From positions 1 through 32,475 of IMG/VR virus record IMGVR_UViG_3300010354_000022: a DNA stretch of 32,475 nucleotides; one strand, 5' to 3'. The notes beneath the pieces were generated by a model. The model saw only the letters and a program-made list of their open reading frames with translations. It ran no database searches and had not been told where the DNA came from. The position numbers were made by a program, and so were the translations under genes. The DNA is from a virus. Shown here in pieces: positions 7,083 to 15,362 of this stretch (its first letter is position 1; each line of letters begins with the position of its first letter).

Positions 7083-8060
7083 TAAAAATAAGTCCTCTAA
7101 TTGCTCAAATGAATTTTGTAATGAGAATTGACTTGCATAGTCTGCTCTTTCTTTATCCAGCCCTTTTGCATATTGTCCAGTGTCATTTTTCCAGTCATTA
7201 TAGGCTTGTCTCATCTGTTTTCTGACACTTTCTATTGTAGGCTCTACCCATATACCTAAATCGTGTTTATCATAGTCCTCTCGCATATATTTTGCCTTAG
7301 AATACTGATAATCTACCCCATAGCAATAGTTATCATCAAAATATGTAGCTAATCCGTGGGCATTAGGAATTATAACCGGAAGTCCAGTAGCCATAGCTTC
7401 TAATGGTGTCATACCAAAACCTTCACCCCGAGAGGGGAATACAAAACAATGATGTTTACCTAATAACTCTAATAATTCCTCTCTAGTGCTTTCTCCAATA
7501 ATTGTATCTATCTTTGGATTGGAATATGGATAGTTATTCCCGCTAAATGATTTTATAGTCAATCTAACTGGCTCGTCTTGTCCAAATTCAGCAGTGAAGG
7601 CATCTATCACAATGTCAAATCCTTTTCTAAAATCAAATCCATTATAATGTAAGAACCAAAAGTAAGGTTTTTTCTCTCTTTTCTGGTATTTATACATCTC
7701 TGTGTCTATTCCGTGAGGAATTACAACACTCTCAATGCCAAATTGGTCAAAAAATATGTCTCTGGCAAATTTTGATGGTGTAACCACTACATCACATTGC
7801 TCTATATACTTTCTCCAGTCTGGAGGGCATTTTGTGGACTCGAACATAAAGTACCCCACCTTTTTTTTACAATTCTTAAGTGTAGGCACTTGCCAAGGCT
7901 GGTGATATAGAAATCCTATGTCTTGATTGTCGTTTTCTGTGTCAAAAATTATCTTAGAGCTTTTTTTCTGGGATAATTCATACCAACCATTAGATACATT
8001 GCCAAATCCACCTATTTTGGTCTTTAATGGAGTGGTTGAGAAGTATACTTTTGGTTTCAT
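7071..8060 (-). CDS. Glycosyltransferase, GT4-like (capsid-adjacent)
   Basis: 329 residues with the GT-B/GT4 pattern: VVTPSKFARDIFF near 95-107, VVIPHGID near 117, a hinge at KPYFWFLHYNGFDFRKGFD, and the donor-site stretch FPSRGEGFGMTPLEAMATG with the E-x7-E motif. It should transfer a sugar from a nucleotide-sugar donor. It is unusual inside the head cluster: it follows a terminator placed after the major capsid gene and precedes the connector promoter, the position of an inserted cargo gene. Glycosylation of capsid or tail proteins is a reasonable guess; a host-surface or DNA target is possible. The start is preceded by AAAAACACTAT. Confidence 0.88.
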   Translation of the reverse strand: MKPKVYFSTTPLKTKIGGFGNVSNGWYELSQKKSSKIIFDTENDNQDIGFLYHQPWQVPTLKNCKKKVGYFMFESTKCPPDWRKYIEQCDVVVTPSKFARDIFFDQFGIESVVIPHGIDTEMYKYQKREKKPYFWFLHYNGFDFRKGFDIVIDAFTAEFGQDEPVRLTIKSFSGNNYPYSNPKIDTIIGESTREELLELLGKHHCFVFPSRGEGFGMTPLEAMATGLPVIIPNAHGLATYFDDNYCYGVDYQYSKAKYMREDYDKHDLGIWVEPTIESVRKQMRQAYNDWKNDTGQYAKGLDKERADYASQFSLQNSFEQLEDLFLSLI

Positions 8061-8093
8061 ATAGTGTTTTTAATTATATTTATGAGTATAAAC

Positions 8094-8119
8094 TAAAAAG
8101 AGCTATATTTCAAGCTCTT
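8094..8119 (-). terminator. Intrinsic terminator after the major capsid gene
   Basis: On the minus strand AAGAGCT, an 8-base loop, then AGCTCTT followed by further T residues. A 7-bp perfect stem with a U tract, about 25 bp after the capsid stop. It closes the promoter 9706-9723, scaffold, capsid unit. Confidence 0.85.
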
Positions 8120-8142
8120 AATAGTATGAGTGTAAGGGTAGA

Positions 8143-9045
8143 TTAGGCTTCTTTCAAAGCTACAGCTAATCCTTGTCTCATTATCTTTACTCCGTAAAGA
8201 ACTTCAGCACGGGCAGTCATTCCACCTAGTGAATTGTCATATCCCATTGTTAATCGGATAGATAATCCAGAAATAGGGTCATTGTATACACCTTGTTTTA
8301 CTCCCATTCCATCTCCATCAACTGGAAGTGGTCTGATAGCTAGTCCAATAGCATCTCTGTGGAAAGCCATATTGTATTTTCTTACTGGGCTTCCTCCAGA
8401 CTGTATTAACTGAGTCTCAAAGATTGACATTCCAGCAACTTGTGGTAGGTTAGCGGTCTGGGCTACAGCTCCACCGAAGTTTAATACTTTATTGATGTCA
8501 TCATCTTTCAAAAGGTCGGCATACTTGCTAGCAGATACAGCATAGATGAAAGGTCCCTCAATTGGAGCTTTGTTCCCAACTAAAGTCTCTCTCAAAGATA
8601 CTATGTCATCATAGTGAGCAGAAGTTTCATCTTTTGTATTTGAGAAAGTTAATCCTAAAGTAGCAATAGATACATCAATGTCTTTCAAAACTGAGTGAAT
8701 AGCTTCTGTGATATATCCTTGTAATACATCAGGTCGAGCTAATGCACGTCCAGTATCTTCAATCAAAACGCTCTTATATTTGTGTTGGTCAAGTGTAATA
8801 GTTACATCTGAGTCAGCAGGTCCTGTGAAAGCATAAGAAGATCCAGCAGCTTTAGTATCAGCAGTTCCTAAGTCTCCCAAGAATCCAACTTTTACAGCTT
8901 CTCCAAATTGTCTTACTTCATTTGAGAAGTCAGTATTAACAAATCGGGATAGCCCTCTTCTTTCTTTTAAGGTCTCCATAGCAGTAGCAGCAGCAACTGT
9001 AGGGATGAATGAGTCAAGTAATGACTTTGTTATTTCTCCAGCCAT
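8143..9045 (-). CDS. Major capsid protein (HK97-fold type)
   Basis: 300 residues. The N-terminal helical arm (TKSLLDSFIPTVAAATAMETL), the central DVSIATLGLTF and DDIVSLRETLVGNKAP region, and the C-terminal strand region (NPIS-like DPISGLSIRLTMGYD then ARAEVLYGVKIMRQGLAVAL) fit the N4gp56/P22-5 style of HK97-fold capsid proteins. It follows a typical glutamate-rich scaffold gene by 13 bp and is followed by an intrinsic terminator, so scaffold and capsid form a separately promoted unit. Length and order agree. The codon choice looks less AT-biased than its neighbours, as common for abundant virion proteins. Confidence 0.88.
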   Translation of the reverse strand: MAGEITKSLLDSFIPTVAAATAMETLKERRGLSRFVNTDFSNEVRQFGEAVKVGFLGDLGTADTKAAGSSYAFTGPADSDVTITLDQHKYKSVLIEDTGRALARPDVLQGYITEAIHSVLKDIDVSIATLGLTFSNTKDETSAHYDDIVSLRETLVGNKAPIEGPFIYAVSASKYADLLKDDDINKVLNFGGAVAQTANLPQVAGMSIFETQLIQSGGSPVRKYNMAFHRDAIGLAIRPLPVDGDGMGVKQGVYNDPISGLSIRLTMGYDNSLGGMTARAEVLYGVKIMRQGLAVALKEA

Positions 9046-9058
9046 AGTGGTTATTTAA

Positions 9059-9655
9059 TTATTGTCCTATTAATATTCGCCCTTCTTCTGTAGCCTCAGT
9101 TATTGCCTTTAGATTTCTAGCTACGAAATCGCTGTCTTTTAACTGTGACTCCCTAAAGATTGGAGCATTGCTTTTTTCTGGGTTTCCCCCTGCGGAGTTA
9201 CCAGCATTTTGTATTCTACTGTCTTTGAATAGATATGGCATTTCTGTTTTTAATCTGGTAAATTCACTTGCTAATGCCTGTGGGTTTACATCTCCAGATT
9301 CGTCCAATATGCTATCCTCTTCAATGAACTTCATAACTACATTTATGTCTTGAGGATTATATCTGGAGGCTTCTGATATTACAGCACTTTGAATTTTTGC
9401 TTGTTTATATGAATTTTTTAGCTCATTTAGCTCTGTTTCATATTTTGTAGCCAATTCCTTATAGTTTCCCTGCTCTTCAGCTTGTTTCTTCTCAATCTCT
9501 GCGAGCCTAGCTTGTAGCTGTTTTCTCTCGCGATTGACTTCATCAAACCTTGATTTTGGGATACTAATCGTTTTGGTTTCTTCAGTTTGTACTGTATCAT
9601 TTTGGGTCTCCTCTGTATTATCGCTTACAGGTTGCGTGTTTGTCTCCTCTTCCAT
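9059..9655 (-). CDS. Capsid scaffolding protein (DUF4355-like)
   Basis: 198 residues. An acidic, low-complexity N-terminus (residues 1-28, T, E, Q, N) leads to KSRFDEVNRERKQLQARLAEI, the start of a long coiled coil (about residues 33-90). The tail is polar and ends near KAITEATEEGRILIGQ. This is the standard form of scaffold proteins located just before the major capsid gene. It would assemble the procapsid interior and then leave or be cleaved. No protease gene is seen nearby, so removal without cleavage, or a role for the HEVQH domain upstream, remains open. Confidence 0.85.
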   Translation of the reverse strand: MEEETNTQPVSDNTEETQNDTVQTEETKTISIPKSRFDEVNRERKQLQARLAEIEKKQAEEQGNYKELATKYETELNELKNSYKQAKIQSAVISEASRYNPQDINVVMKFIEEDSILDESGDVNPQALASEFTRLKTEMPYLFKDSRIQNAGNSAGGNPEKSNAPIFRESQLKDSDFVARNLKAITEATEEGRILIGQ

Positions 9656-9705
9656 AGTGTTGAGTTATTGATAATCGCTCGTATCGTGAGCTAACCGTTA
9701 TCGTG

Positions 9706-9723
9706 AGTATATCAAATGAGACT
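9706..9723 (-). promoter_or_regulatory. Late-type extended -10 promoter, copy 2 (before scaffold/capsid)
   Basis: Minus-strand AGTCTCATTTG-A-TATACT, with one base different from the consensus upstream block. It starts 2 bp after the MuF gene stop and drives scaffold and capsid, which end at the terminator 8094-8119. Confidence 0.6.
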
Positions 9724-9724
9724 T

Positions 9725-11431
9725 TTATAGGTATTTCAACATCCTTTGCAATGAGTTTTTTATCTCAGGATTATTTTCTTTAGCAATAATTCGCCTTAAT
9801 TTAGCCTTATCGCCTGTCTTTATTGCTTCATTAATATTATTGTATTGCTGTATCCCAATTTTAGTTGTAAATTGCTCATAAGCCTTGAGGATATTTTCTT
9901 TAGAAATATCTTGTACAGAATCCCACACTTTTTTTAATTTTTCTTTAGATTCTTGGCTTTCTACAAATAATTGTTGTTGTCTACGAGCGTCTATTTCTCT
10001 TTGACTATCCCAAGCTTTTTTAATTTTACCTTTTTCTATTTCTTCACTAATAGAAACCATTTTATTTATATCTTGTTTTACATGTTGAACTTCGTGAACT
10101 ATTGTGCTTGTTAATTTAATTGGGTTTTTTTCATATAATTTAGAATTTATAAAAATAGTATTATCATAATACAAACCATATTTTTTATCAGTATGAAAAT
10201 CGGCAAAAACAACATTTTGTTCTTTTAATCTAGGATATTTTTCAAACAAAAGTGGATTATCAATAATTTTATCTAATGAATAACCCCCCTTAAAATCTTT
10301 AACATTTGCTTTCCCAACTTTAGCAAAAATTTTCAATGCTTGATTTAATGCATTTATCCTATCTTGTGCAAAATAAGATATTCCAGAAGCTGATTTTTGA
10401 GTTAAAAATCCACCTTGTTGAAATCTTGGAATAAAAAATTCTTCTTTTACTGTATTAACATTTATAATGTTTATATTACCATAATTTTTTATATTATTTA
10501 CAGTCATAAAATCAGCAAAAGTTTTGCCTTCTAATTTCATCATTTTTGCTTGTTCTACTAATGGATCTGCTTTGCTAATATATGATTGACTTTCTACATC
10601 CCAAAATTTACTTACAGAAGCCAATCCCTCAAAGTATGGTGAGATTGAGTGCCTACAATTAGAGTGAAATAATCCAGCTTCTTTTGCTTTGTCTAAAGTT
10701 GTATACCCTCGAGTTCTACCTGTCAAAGATAAAACTTCATTTTCCCAAGGTCTGCAAATAGCACATTCTCCAAAGTGGTCTGAGACTTGTACCAAATCAT
10801 AACCTTCTTCAATATGAGTATTCTGGATACCAGTTACCTGAGCCTCAGTCAATATACTTCTAGCTAATGTTCTAGCATAACCGTCTACCGATACATTTCT
10901 ACCGTTCTTATAAGTGATAGCGGATAGGGAAGAGGCTCTTAGCTCATTTTCTACATTTTTAGCAATAGTTTTTAAGTCACTACCAGCTATTTCACCCCTA
11001 GCCACTTGTATTGCTACTTTCTCTGCTTGTTCTGCAGTTATAGCTGATGTTCCTGCCTCTTCTAATCCATCTGCTATCTTTTGGGTGTATTTATAAGCAT
11101 TTTGGACTATAAGCTGTATGGTTTGTTGATGAAAAGTTGCAAATTTATCTTCAAATGTATATACAATATTATCTTTTATAGCTTGTTTGATTGCATTGTC
11201 CATCCCTTCTTTATATAACCCAGGGACTGTGACATCTGCCCAAGCTTGTAAATCTAAATCATATTCAGCTACTATTTTTTCTAAACCTTTAATCTTAACT
11301 TTAACTGATTGGCTATCTTTTCCAGCTTGTATATGTTGAAATATGTCTAAATAAGCCTGTTTTACAATGGCTTCTATAAGTTTAACTTGCGGGTCTGATT
11401 GTACAATACCTTCTGGCTTTATCTGTGCCAT
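9725..11431 (-). CDS. MuF-like minor capsid protein fused to a zincin-like C-terminal domain
   Basis: 568 residues. Residues about 1-285 are a phage minor head protein: a helical N-domain, RTLARSILTEAQVTGIQNTH near 190, then a cysteine/histidine cluster CAICRPWENEVLSLTGRTRG and LFHSNCRHSISPYFEG. Residues about 290-568 are an extension not found in simple minor capsid proteins. It contains STIVHEVQHVKQD, an HExxH zinc-binding motif at residues 446-450, in a GLYYDNTIFIN-type setting known from polyvalent-protein-associated domains of MuF toxins. The extension is visibly more AT-rich at DNA level. It could be an injected effector, a maturation protease, or an inactive remnant; which is not decidable here. 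Confidence 0.8.
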   Translation of the reverse strand: MAQIKPEGIVQSDPQVKLIEAIVKQAYLDIFQHIQAGKDSQSVKVKIKGLEKIVAEYDLDLQAWADVTVPGLYKEGMDNAIKQAIKDNIVYTFEDKFATFHQQTIQLIVQNAYKYTQKIADGLEEAGTSAITAEQAEKVAIQVARGEIAGSDLKTIAKNVENELRASSLSAITYKNGRNVSVDGYARTLARSILTEAQVTGIQNTHIEEGYDLVQVSDHFGECAICRPWENEVLSLTGRTRGYTTLDKAKEAGLFHSNCRHSISPYFEGLASVSKFWDVESQSYISKADPLVEQAKMMKLEGKTFADFMTVNNIKNYGNINIINVNTVKEEFFIPRFQQGGFLTQKSASGISYFAQDRINALNQALKIFAKVGKANVKDFKGGYSLDKIIDNPLLFEKYPRLKEQNVVFADFHTDKKYGLYYDNTIFINSKLYEKNPIKLTSTIVHEVQHVKQDINKMVSISEEIEKGKIKKAWDSQREIDARRQQQLFVESQESKEKLKKVWDSVQDISKENILKAYEQFTTKIGIQQYNNINEAIKTGDKAKLRRIIAKENNPEIKNSLQRMLKYL

Positions 11432-11434
11432 ATA

Positions 11435-12865
11435 TTAGTTTTCTATATTGTCTTCTTCGTCGTTGTTGTTATTGTCGTTGTTTTCTATACTTCCAAAATT
11501 GAAAGGATTAGCTTTAGCTTTAGCTGTCATCTCTGCCTGTATTCTTTCTAATTTATCCATAGCCTCAGACTGGCTAATTCCATCTATGTTGCTAATAGCT
11601 TCCTCTTTAGTGGTTAATTCATAATCTAATTTTTCTTTCTCAGCTTGGATTGTCTCTAATTGGTCTTCTATCAATCCGTCTTTCCAAATAATCTGTGGCA
11701 CTTCAGTTTGTCCTGCTGTCAATGTATCTGATTTTAATCCATTTACTCTTGCAAACTCAATAGCTGATTGAATAATACTTTTTATACCATTATCCCAATA
11801 CATCTGTTTTCTGTGTTTCAAAGATAAAGTTCTAATCAACTTATATTTCAAGGCTCTCCCTGATTCTGCTACTCCATACTTGGTAATACCGAATAGGCTA
11901 GGGGACATCTGAGAAATTATCCATAGTTGCTCTAATAAAGCGTCAATCTGTGCAAATGATGACTCTAGCTTGCTATCCCATACAATATATTGAGGCATAC
12001 TACCTTCACCGCTTATAGGATTATGTGGTAATTCTACTACCCCAATATCTCCTTTTCTAACTTGCCCATTCTGGTCTAATATACCTTCTGGAACGGCTAA
12101 GATAGGGTCAGCGTGTTTGTCTAAGATATGCTCATTGCGGGATAATCTGTTGTTAATAGCAAAGAATAAATCCTCTAAATCTTGGTAATCGCTAATCCCC
12201 CAGAATTTACCTGCTACACCCCAGTTTTTAATATGGTGGATAAGTGAAAAGCCTTTACCTAATCCAGTCTTTACAATTGGCTCTAAGTTTGGGAAGTATG
12301 CTTGTAGGTCTAGGTTGCCTCCAATCTGTCCATCTTTGAACTCATATAACTCAGTCTCAATATATCCCTCATAGTATTCCTCCACTAAAAGCATTTTATA
12401 ATCATCCTCTTCTATAACATAAGCTAAAACGTGCTTTTTGACTGGATTATTTACATTATTCTCATCATATACTGGGAAATATACATCTGGCTTAACTGTA
12501 TCTATTTTAACCTGCCCATCCTCAGCTCTAATTCGCATTACAGCGTCTCCTTTATAGCTAGAGCTTAAAGCATTTTCATAAAACTGTACCCACAAAGAAT
12601 TTTCATAAAATAAAGTATTAACAAAGTCCTGATTATATTCCAAAACAAGGCTAGGTTTTTCCTCAAAAAGCAAGTCAGCTGAGACTGTGCTAATCATTCG
12701 AGGATAATTAAGAGCCACATATCTAACTGCTGAATGAGCAAACTGTGGAGCATAATCTTTTAACTTATCTGCAAAAGCTACTTGGTGATTACCTAAAAAT
12801 AATTGTTCGTATTTTTCATAATTTGCCAATCTCTGTACATCTTTTTGTGGAGGGTATTGTTTCAT
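11435..12865 (-). CDS. Portal protein
   Basis: 476 residues, the usual size. Features include YEKYEQLFLGNHQ near the N-terminus, MISTVSADLLFEEKPSLVL, and NNRLSRNEHILDKHADPILAVPEG, a common portal core segment. GITKYGVAESGRALKYKLIR and a following long helix with repeated glutamine, glutamate and lysine form the clip/crown region. The C-terminus is a low-complexity N/D/E tail (NDNNNNDEEDNIEN). It lies between large terminase and the MuF protein, as in SPP1-like phages. It would be the dodecameric DNA entry and exit channel. Confidence 0.9.
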   Translation of the reverse strand: MKQYPPQKDVQRLANYEKYEQLFLGNHQVAFADKLKDYAPQFAHSAVRYVALNYPRMISTVSADLLFEEKPSLVLEYNQDFVNTLFYENSLWVQFYENALSSSYKGDAVMRIRAEDGQVKIDTVKPDVYFPVYDENNVNNPVKKHVLAYVIEEDDYKMLLVEEYYEGYIETELYEFKDGQIGGNLDLQAYFPNLEPIVKTGLGKGFSLIHHIKNWGVAGKFWGISDYQDLEDLFFAINNRLSRNEHILDKHADPILAVPEGILDQNGQVRKGDIGVVELPHNPISGEGSMPQYIVWDSKLESSFAQIDALLEQLWIISQMSPSLFGITKYGVAESGRALKYKLIRTLSLKHRKQMYWDNGIKSIIQSAIEFARVNGLKSDTLTAGQTEVPQIIWKDGLIEDQLETIQAEKEKLDYELTTKEEAISNIDGISQSEAMDKLERIQAEMTAKAKANPFNFGSIENNDNNNNDEEDNIEN

Positions 12866-12868
12866 ATG

Positions 12869-14044
12869 TTAAAATCCAGCTGGTTTATTATTATATACTC
12901 TAGCATATGAGACTTTGGTCTCTACCATATAATCTATTGCATACCGCATAGCGTCACAAAAGTCATCTTTGACCTTAATCGGATCTTCTAATATATTGCC
13001 GTTTTTATCCTCCATATACCTATAAAACCTAATCTCTTTTATCCCTTCCACTGAGTCTGATGTTATAAATAATGGATGTCCTTTGATTGCCTTTATTCCC
13101 CTAGCTACACTATTCTTACCTTTAACCGTTGGCAATACTGCTCTATATCCTGCTCGGTATAAATCGTTTATTTTGTCTGGCTCGGCTGAGTCTGCAATTA
13201 TCCTTGCTGTTTTATCTACACCTAATTCTTCTAATTTGTCTATTATGGAGTAACTATTTAATCCTGACTGGTATAATATCTGTTTAGCATAAAAAGCACC
13301 TTCTTTTTCTCTAACTTCTACTACTGCAGTTGGGTGGTTAAATCCCCAGTCAATTCCATAACATTTATTGTCATAAGCCTCTGGTAAATCATCACACTCT
13401 TTCCAATGGGTGTAAATTGTAGATTGACTTGCTCCCCTTTCTCCTAATCCAAATACTCTATAATAAGCTGGATCAAGTTCTCTATACTTCTCTATTTCAT
13501 CTATAAGTGTTTGCGGTAAGAATGGGTTGTCCTTATATGTTGACTGGATAAAGGTGCAATCATCTCTAGTCATCACCTCATCATATATCCAGTGAAACTC
13601 ATCTGATGGGTTATAGTCTAGTGTTATTTCTCCAGTTGTACGAATAGATAACTGCCTCCAGTCTTCTAGTGTCAATTCGTTTGCTTCATTAAGCCATAAA
13701 TAGTCTCTCTTAGCTCCTCTTTTCTTTTGCGGGTCATCCATTCCAAAGAACTCCACTAAGTTGCCATTAAGTGTATATGTCTTATCTGTCTTATTGTGGT
13801 TAGAGCTATCATATAACTCCATATTGACTAAAATCTCAAGAAAGTCTCTCATCACAGATATTCTAAGAGCTGGGGTAGTCTTTCTTACAATAGATAAAGT
13901 TTTGCCAGTTTCTTGCAATAGTTTGATTATATATTTCTGTGCAATAGAATAAGTTTTAGAAGCTCTAGCTCCTCCCTGATTAACAATAATTCTAGTATTA
14001 GAATCCCAATTCTTTTCAAAGACAGGTGTAACTTGTATCTTCAT
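12869..14044 (-). CDS. terL: Terminase large subunit
   Basis: 391 residues of the PBSX/SPP1-like family. Walker A is GGARASKT (residues 24-31), Walker B is YLWLNEAN (115-122), and IRTTGEITLDYNPSD carries the coupling region. The RNase H-like nuclease domain has its acidic residues in YGIDWGFNHPTA (Asp232), IIADSAEP and VKDDFCDAMRYAIDYM. It cuts concatemeric DNA and powers packaging. It follows the small terminase and a NUMOD-like gene. Near its 3' end, codons for K-V-S-Y-A are written by the module-joint promoter at 12897-12914. Confidence 0.95.
   Translation of the reverse strand: MKIQVTPVFEKNWDSNTRIIVNQGGARASKTYSIAQKYIIKLLQETGKTLSIVRKTTPALRISVMRDFLEILVNMELYDSSNHNKTDKTYTLNGNLVEFFGMDDPQKKRGAKRDYLWLNEANELTLEDWRQLSIRTTGEITLDYNPSDEFHWIYDEVMTRDDCTFIQSTYKDNPFLPQTLIDEIEKYRELDPAYYRVFGLGERGASQSTIYTHWKECDDLPEAYDNKCYGIDWGFNHPTAVVEVREKEGAFYAKQILYQSGLNSYSIIDKLEELGVDKTARIIADSAEPDKINDLYRAGYRAVLPTVKGKNSVARGIKAIKGHPLFITSDSVEGIKEIRFYRYMEDKNGNILEDPIKVKDDFCDAMRYAIDYMVETKVSYARVYNNKPAGF
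12897..12914 (-). promoter_or_regulatory. Late-type extended -10 promoter, copy 1 (before portal)
   Basis: Minus-strand AGTCTCATATG-C-TAGAGT, inside the last codons of the large terminase gene and just upstream of the portal ATG at 12865. The match persists although it is coding, which suggests selection on the DNA signal. The hexamer is the weakest of the six. Confidence 0.5.
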
Positions 14045-14048
14045 TTAA

Positions 14049-14345
14049 TTATTGCTTAGTATAACAGATAGGGCAGTAGATAACATCTAAACTTAATGTA
14101 ATTTTACATTTTGGGCATTCTTTTATTTTTCTTTTTTCTAATTGCCAAGCAATATGTTTAATTACAGAACTTTGCGGGTCTTTAAGTTTCCATATACCTA
14201 ATAAGATTTTATTCTTGTTAATAAGTTGCCTTGTGACAGTCATTCTATCTACACCTAAATGTTTAGCCATCTCTATTCGAGATTTGAAAGTAACTTCTTC
14301 GCCAGTCTCAATATTAATCGCTACTATCTGCTTCGAGTTGCTCAT
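14049..14345 (-). CDS. NUMOD1/HTH-like protein with zinc ribbon, between terminase genes
   Basis: 98 residues. Residues about 5-45 (IVAINIETGEEVTFKSRIEM then AKHLGVDRMTVTRQL) resemble the NUMOD1-type DNA-binding module found beside homing endonucleases, with a clear helix-turn-helix. Residues about 75-95 hold CPKC and CPIC, a four-cysteine zinc ribbon. No nuclease domain is present. It overlaps the small terminase gene by 32 bp and ends 5 bp before the large terminase. It may be the DNA-binding remnant of a homing endonuclease, or a packaging or regulatory protein. Family recognised by motif, role unknown. Confidence 0.7.
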   Translation of the reverse strand: MSNSKQIVAINIETGEEVTFKSRIEMAKHLGVDRMTVTRQLINKNKILLGIWKLKDPQSSVIKHIAWQLEKRKIKECPKCKITLSLDVIYCPICYTKQ

Positions 14346-14682
14346 CTTTATTTCTAATTATTTCTACTTGTATTGTATCCATTTTTTCTCCAGCACTTGT
14401 ATGATCTATATTCTGTTGTGGTTTTCCTTCTAATCTATCCAATACTTCTCTATATGCTGATAAGTCTCCTTTTCTAGCTTTAGCTATTATAGACAAGTTC
14501 ATCACCTCTGCTACTGTCATATCCTCAAACTCTCCTGTCACTGGGTTTTTAACTCCTTTCTCGACTAAGGATAAAAACCTATTCAATATTGTCTTTGAAC
14601 TTAAAGCTCCCTTCGGTCTCCCATTAGGGTTTCCTGATTGTCCTTTTTTCCAAGCTGGTCTTAAATTATCTTCTTTAGACAT
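14314..14682 (-). CDS. Terminase small subunit-like (DUF5681-type N-terminus)
   Basis: 122 residues. The N-terminal KKGQSGNPNGRPKGALSSKT is the hallmark of the DUF5681-type proteins that often sit directly before large terminase genes. A helical region follows (LNRFLSLVEKGVKNPVTGEF, then AKARKGDLSAYREVLDRLEG) and an acidic C-terminus. It is inferred to recognise the packaging start. It overlaps the NUMOD-like gene. The start is preceded by ATAACACCCAAT rather than a Shine-Dalgarno sequence. Confidence in the family is high; in the exact packaging role moderate. Confidence 0.75.
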   Translation of the reverse strand: MSKEDNLRPAWKKGQSGNPNGRPKGALSSKTILNRFLSLVEKGVKNPVTGEFEDMTVAEVMNLSIIAKARKGDLSAYREVLDRLEGKPQQNIDHTSAGEKMDTIQVEIIRNKDEQLEADSSD

Positions 14683-14690
14683 ATTGGGTG

Positions 14691-15362
14691 TTATTTCGGT
14701 GTATTATATTCTTGGAGCGGTTGGATTGGATTTGCACCATCTTCCTTTTCACTGGATTGTGAACTATTCAACTTATGAACTTCAACCGCATTTTTAGGGT
14801 ATGGTTTGCTTAATGATTTACACAAAGGTATTAAACTTTTGTCTAATGGATAAATGTATTTGTATTTACCTGCTTTTTTTCTTTTTTTTAATTTTCTATA
14901 ATTTTCTATATTTAATTTAGAGCTTGGGGTTCTATTATGTACCCATTTGCCTTTATAATAAACTTCTTCTCCTGAACTTTTAGAGTCTTCTACAAAATAC
15001 CAATTTGTAGCTTGATATATAATCCCATAATGATTTTGTGCTTTATCAGCATAACTTATTAATAATTTAACAGTTGGGTTCGCCTTTTTTATTAATTTAA
15101 TTGCAATACTCATAGCTTTACTTGTTGATTTTTGTTTTCCATTTAACGCCATTCTATTCAATTCTAAATATTGTCCATAAAATAATCCAAATGGTCTTCC
15201 CATAAATGCCCCTGCCCCACCTCCAAACAATATAACTCCACACCATTCATTTTTATCATTAAATACAGAATATCCAAAAGCGTGTGCTGGGCAAACTTTT
15301 GAATAATGAAAATTTAAACAGGCATATTTTATAGCTTTATATGATGCAATTTTTAATTTCAT
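14691..15362 (-). CDS. Mom-like adenine modification protein (GNAT-fold)
   Basis: 223 residues. It has the pattern of phage Mu Mom relatives: FHYSKVCPAHAFGYSVF (18-34), an acetyltransferase-like GVILFGGGA, LELNRMAL (66-73), and SYADKAQNHYGIIYQATNW (103-121). Mom converts adenine in DNA to a carbamoylmethyl form and so blocks many restriction enzymes. The C-terminal ~70 residues are lysine-rich and then polar, suited to DNA contact. It starts in an ATGA overlap with the ParB-like gene, so the two are coupled. Substrate and product are inferred from the family, not visible in sequence. Confidence 0.82.
   Translation of the reverse strand: MKLKIASYKAIKYACLNFHYSKVCPAHAFGYSVFNDKNEWCGVILFGGGAGAFMGRPFGLFYGQYLELNRMALNGKQKSTSKAMSIAIKLIKKANPTVKLLISYADKAQNHYGIIYQATNWYFVEDSKSSGEEVYYKGKWVHNRTPSSKLNIENYRKLKKRKKAGKYKYIYPLDKSLIPLCKSLSKPYPKNAVEVHKLNSSQSSEKEDGANPIQPLQEYNTPK

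Noticed and set aside
10781-10792. AGTCTC-like match on the minus strand inside the MuF gene (also near 12681 and 25721-25732)
   Set aside because: These lack the following ATATG and the TG-n-TAnnnT hexamer, and lie inside genes rather than at module joints, so they were not counted as late promoters.
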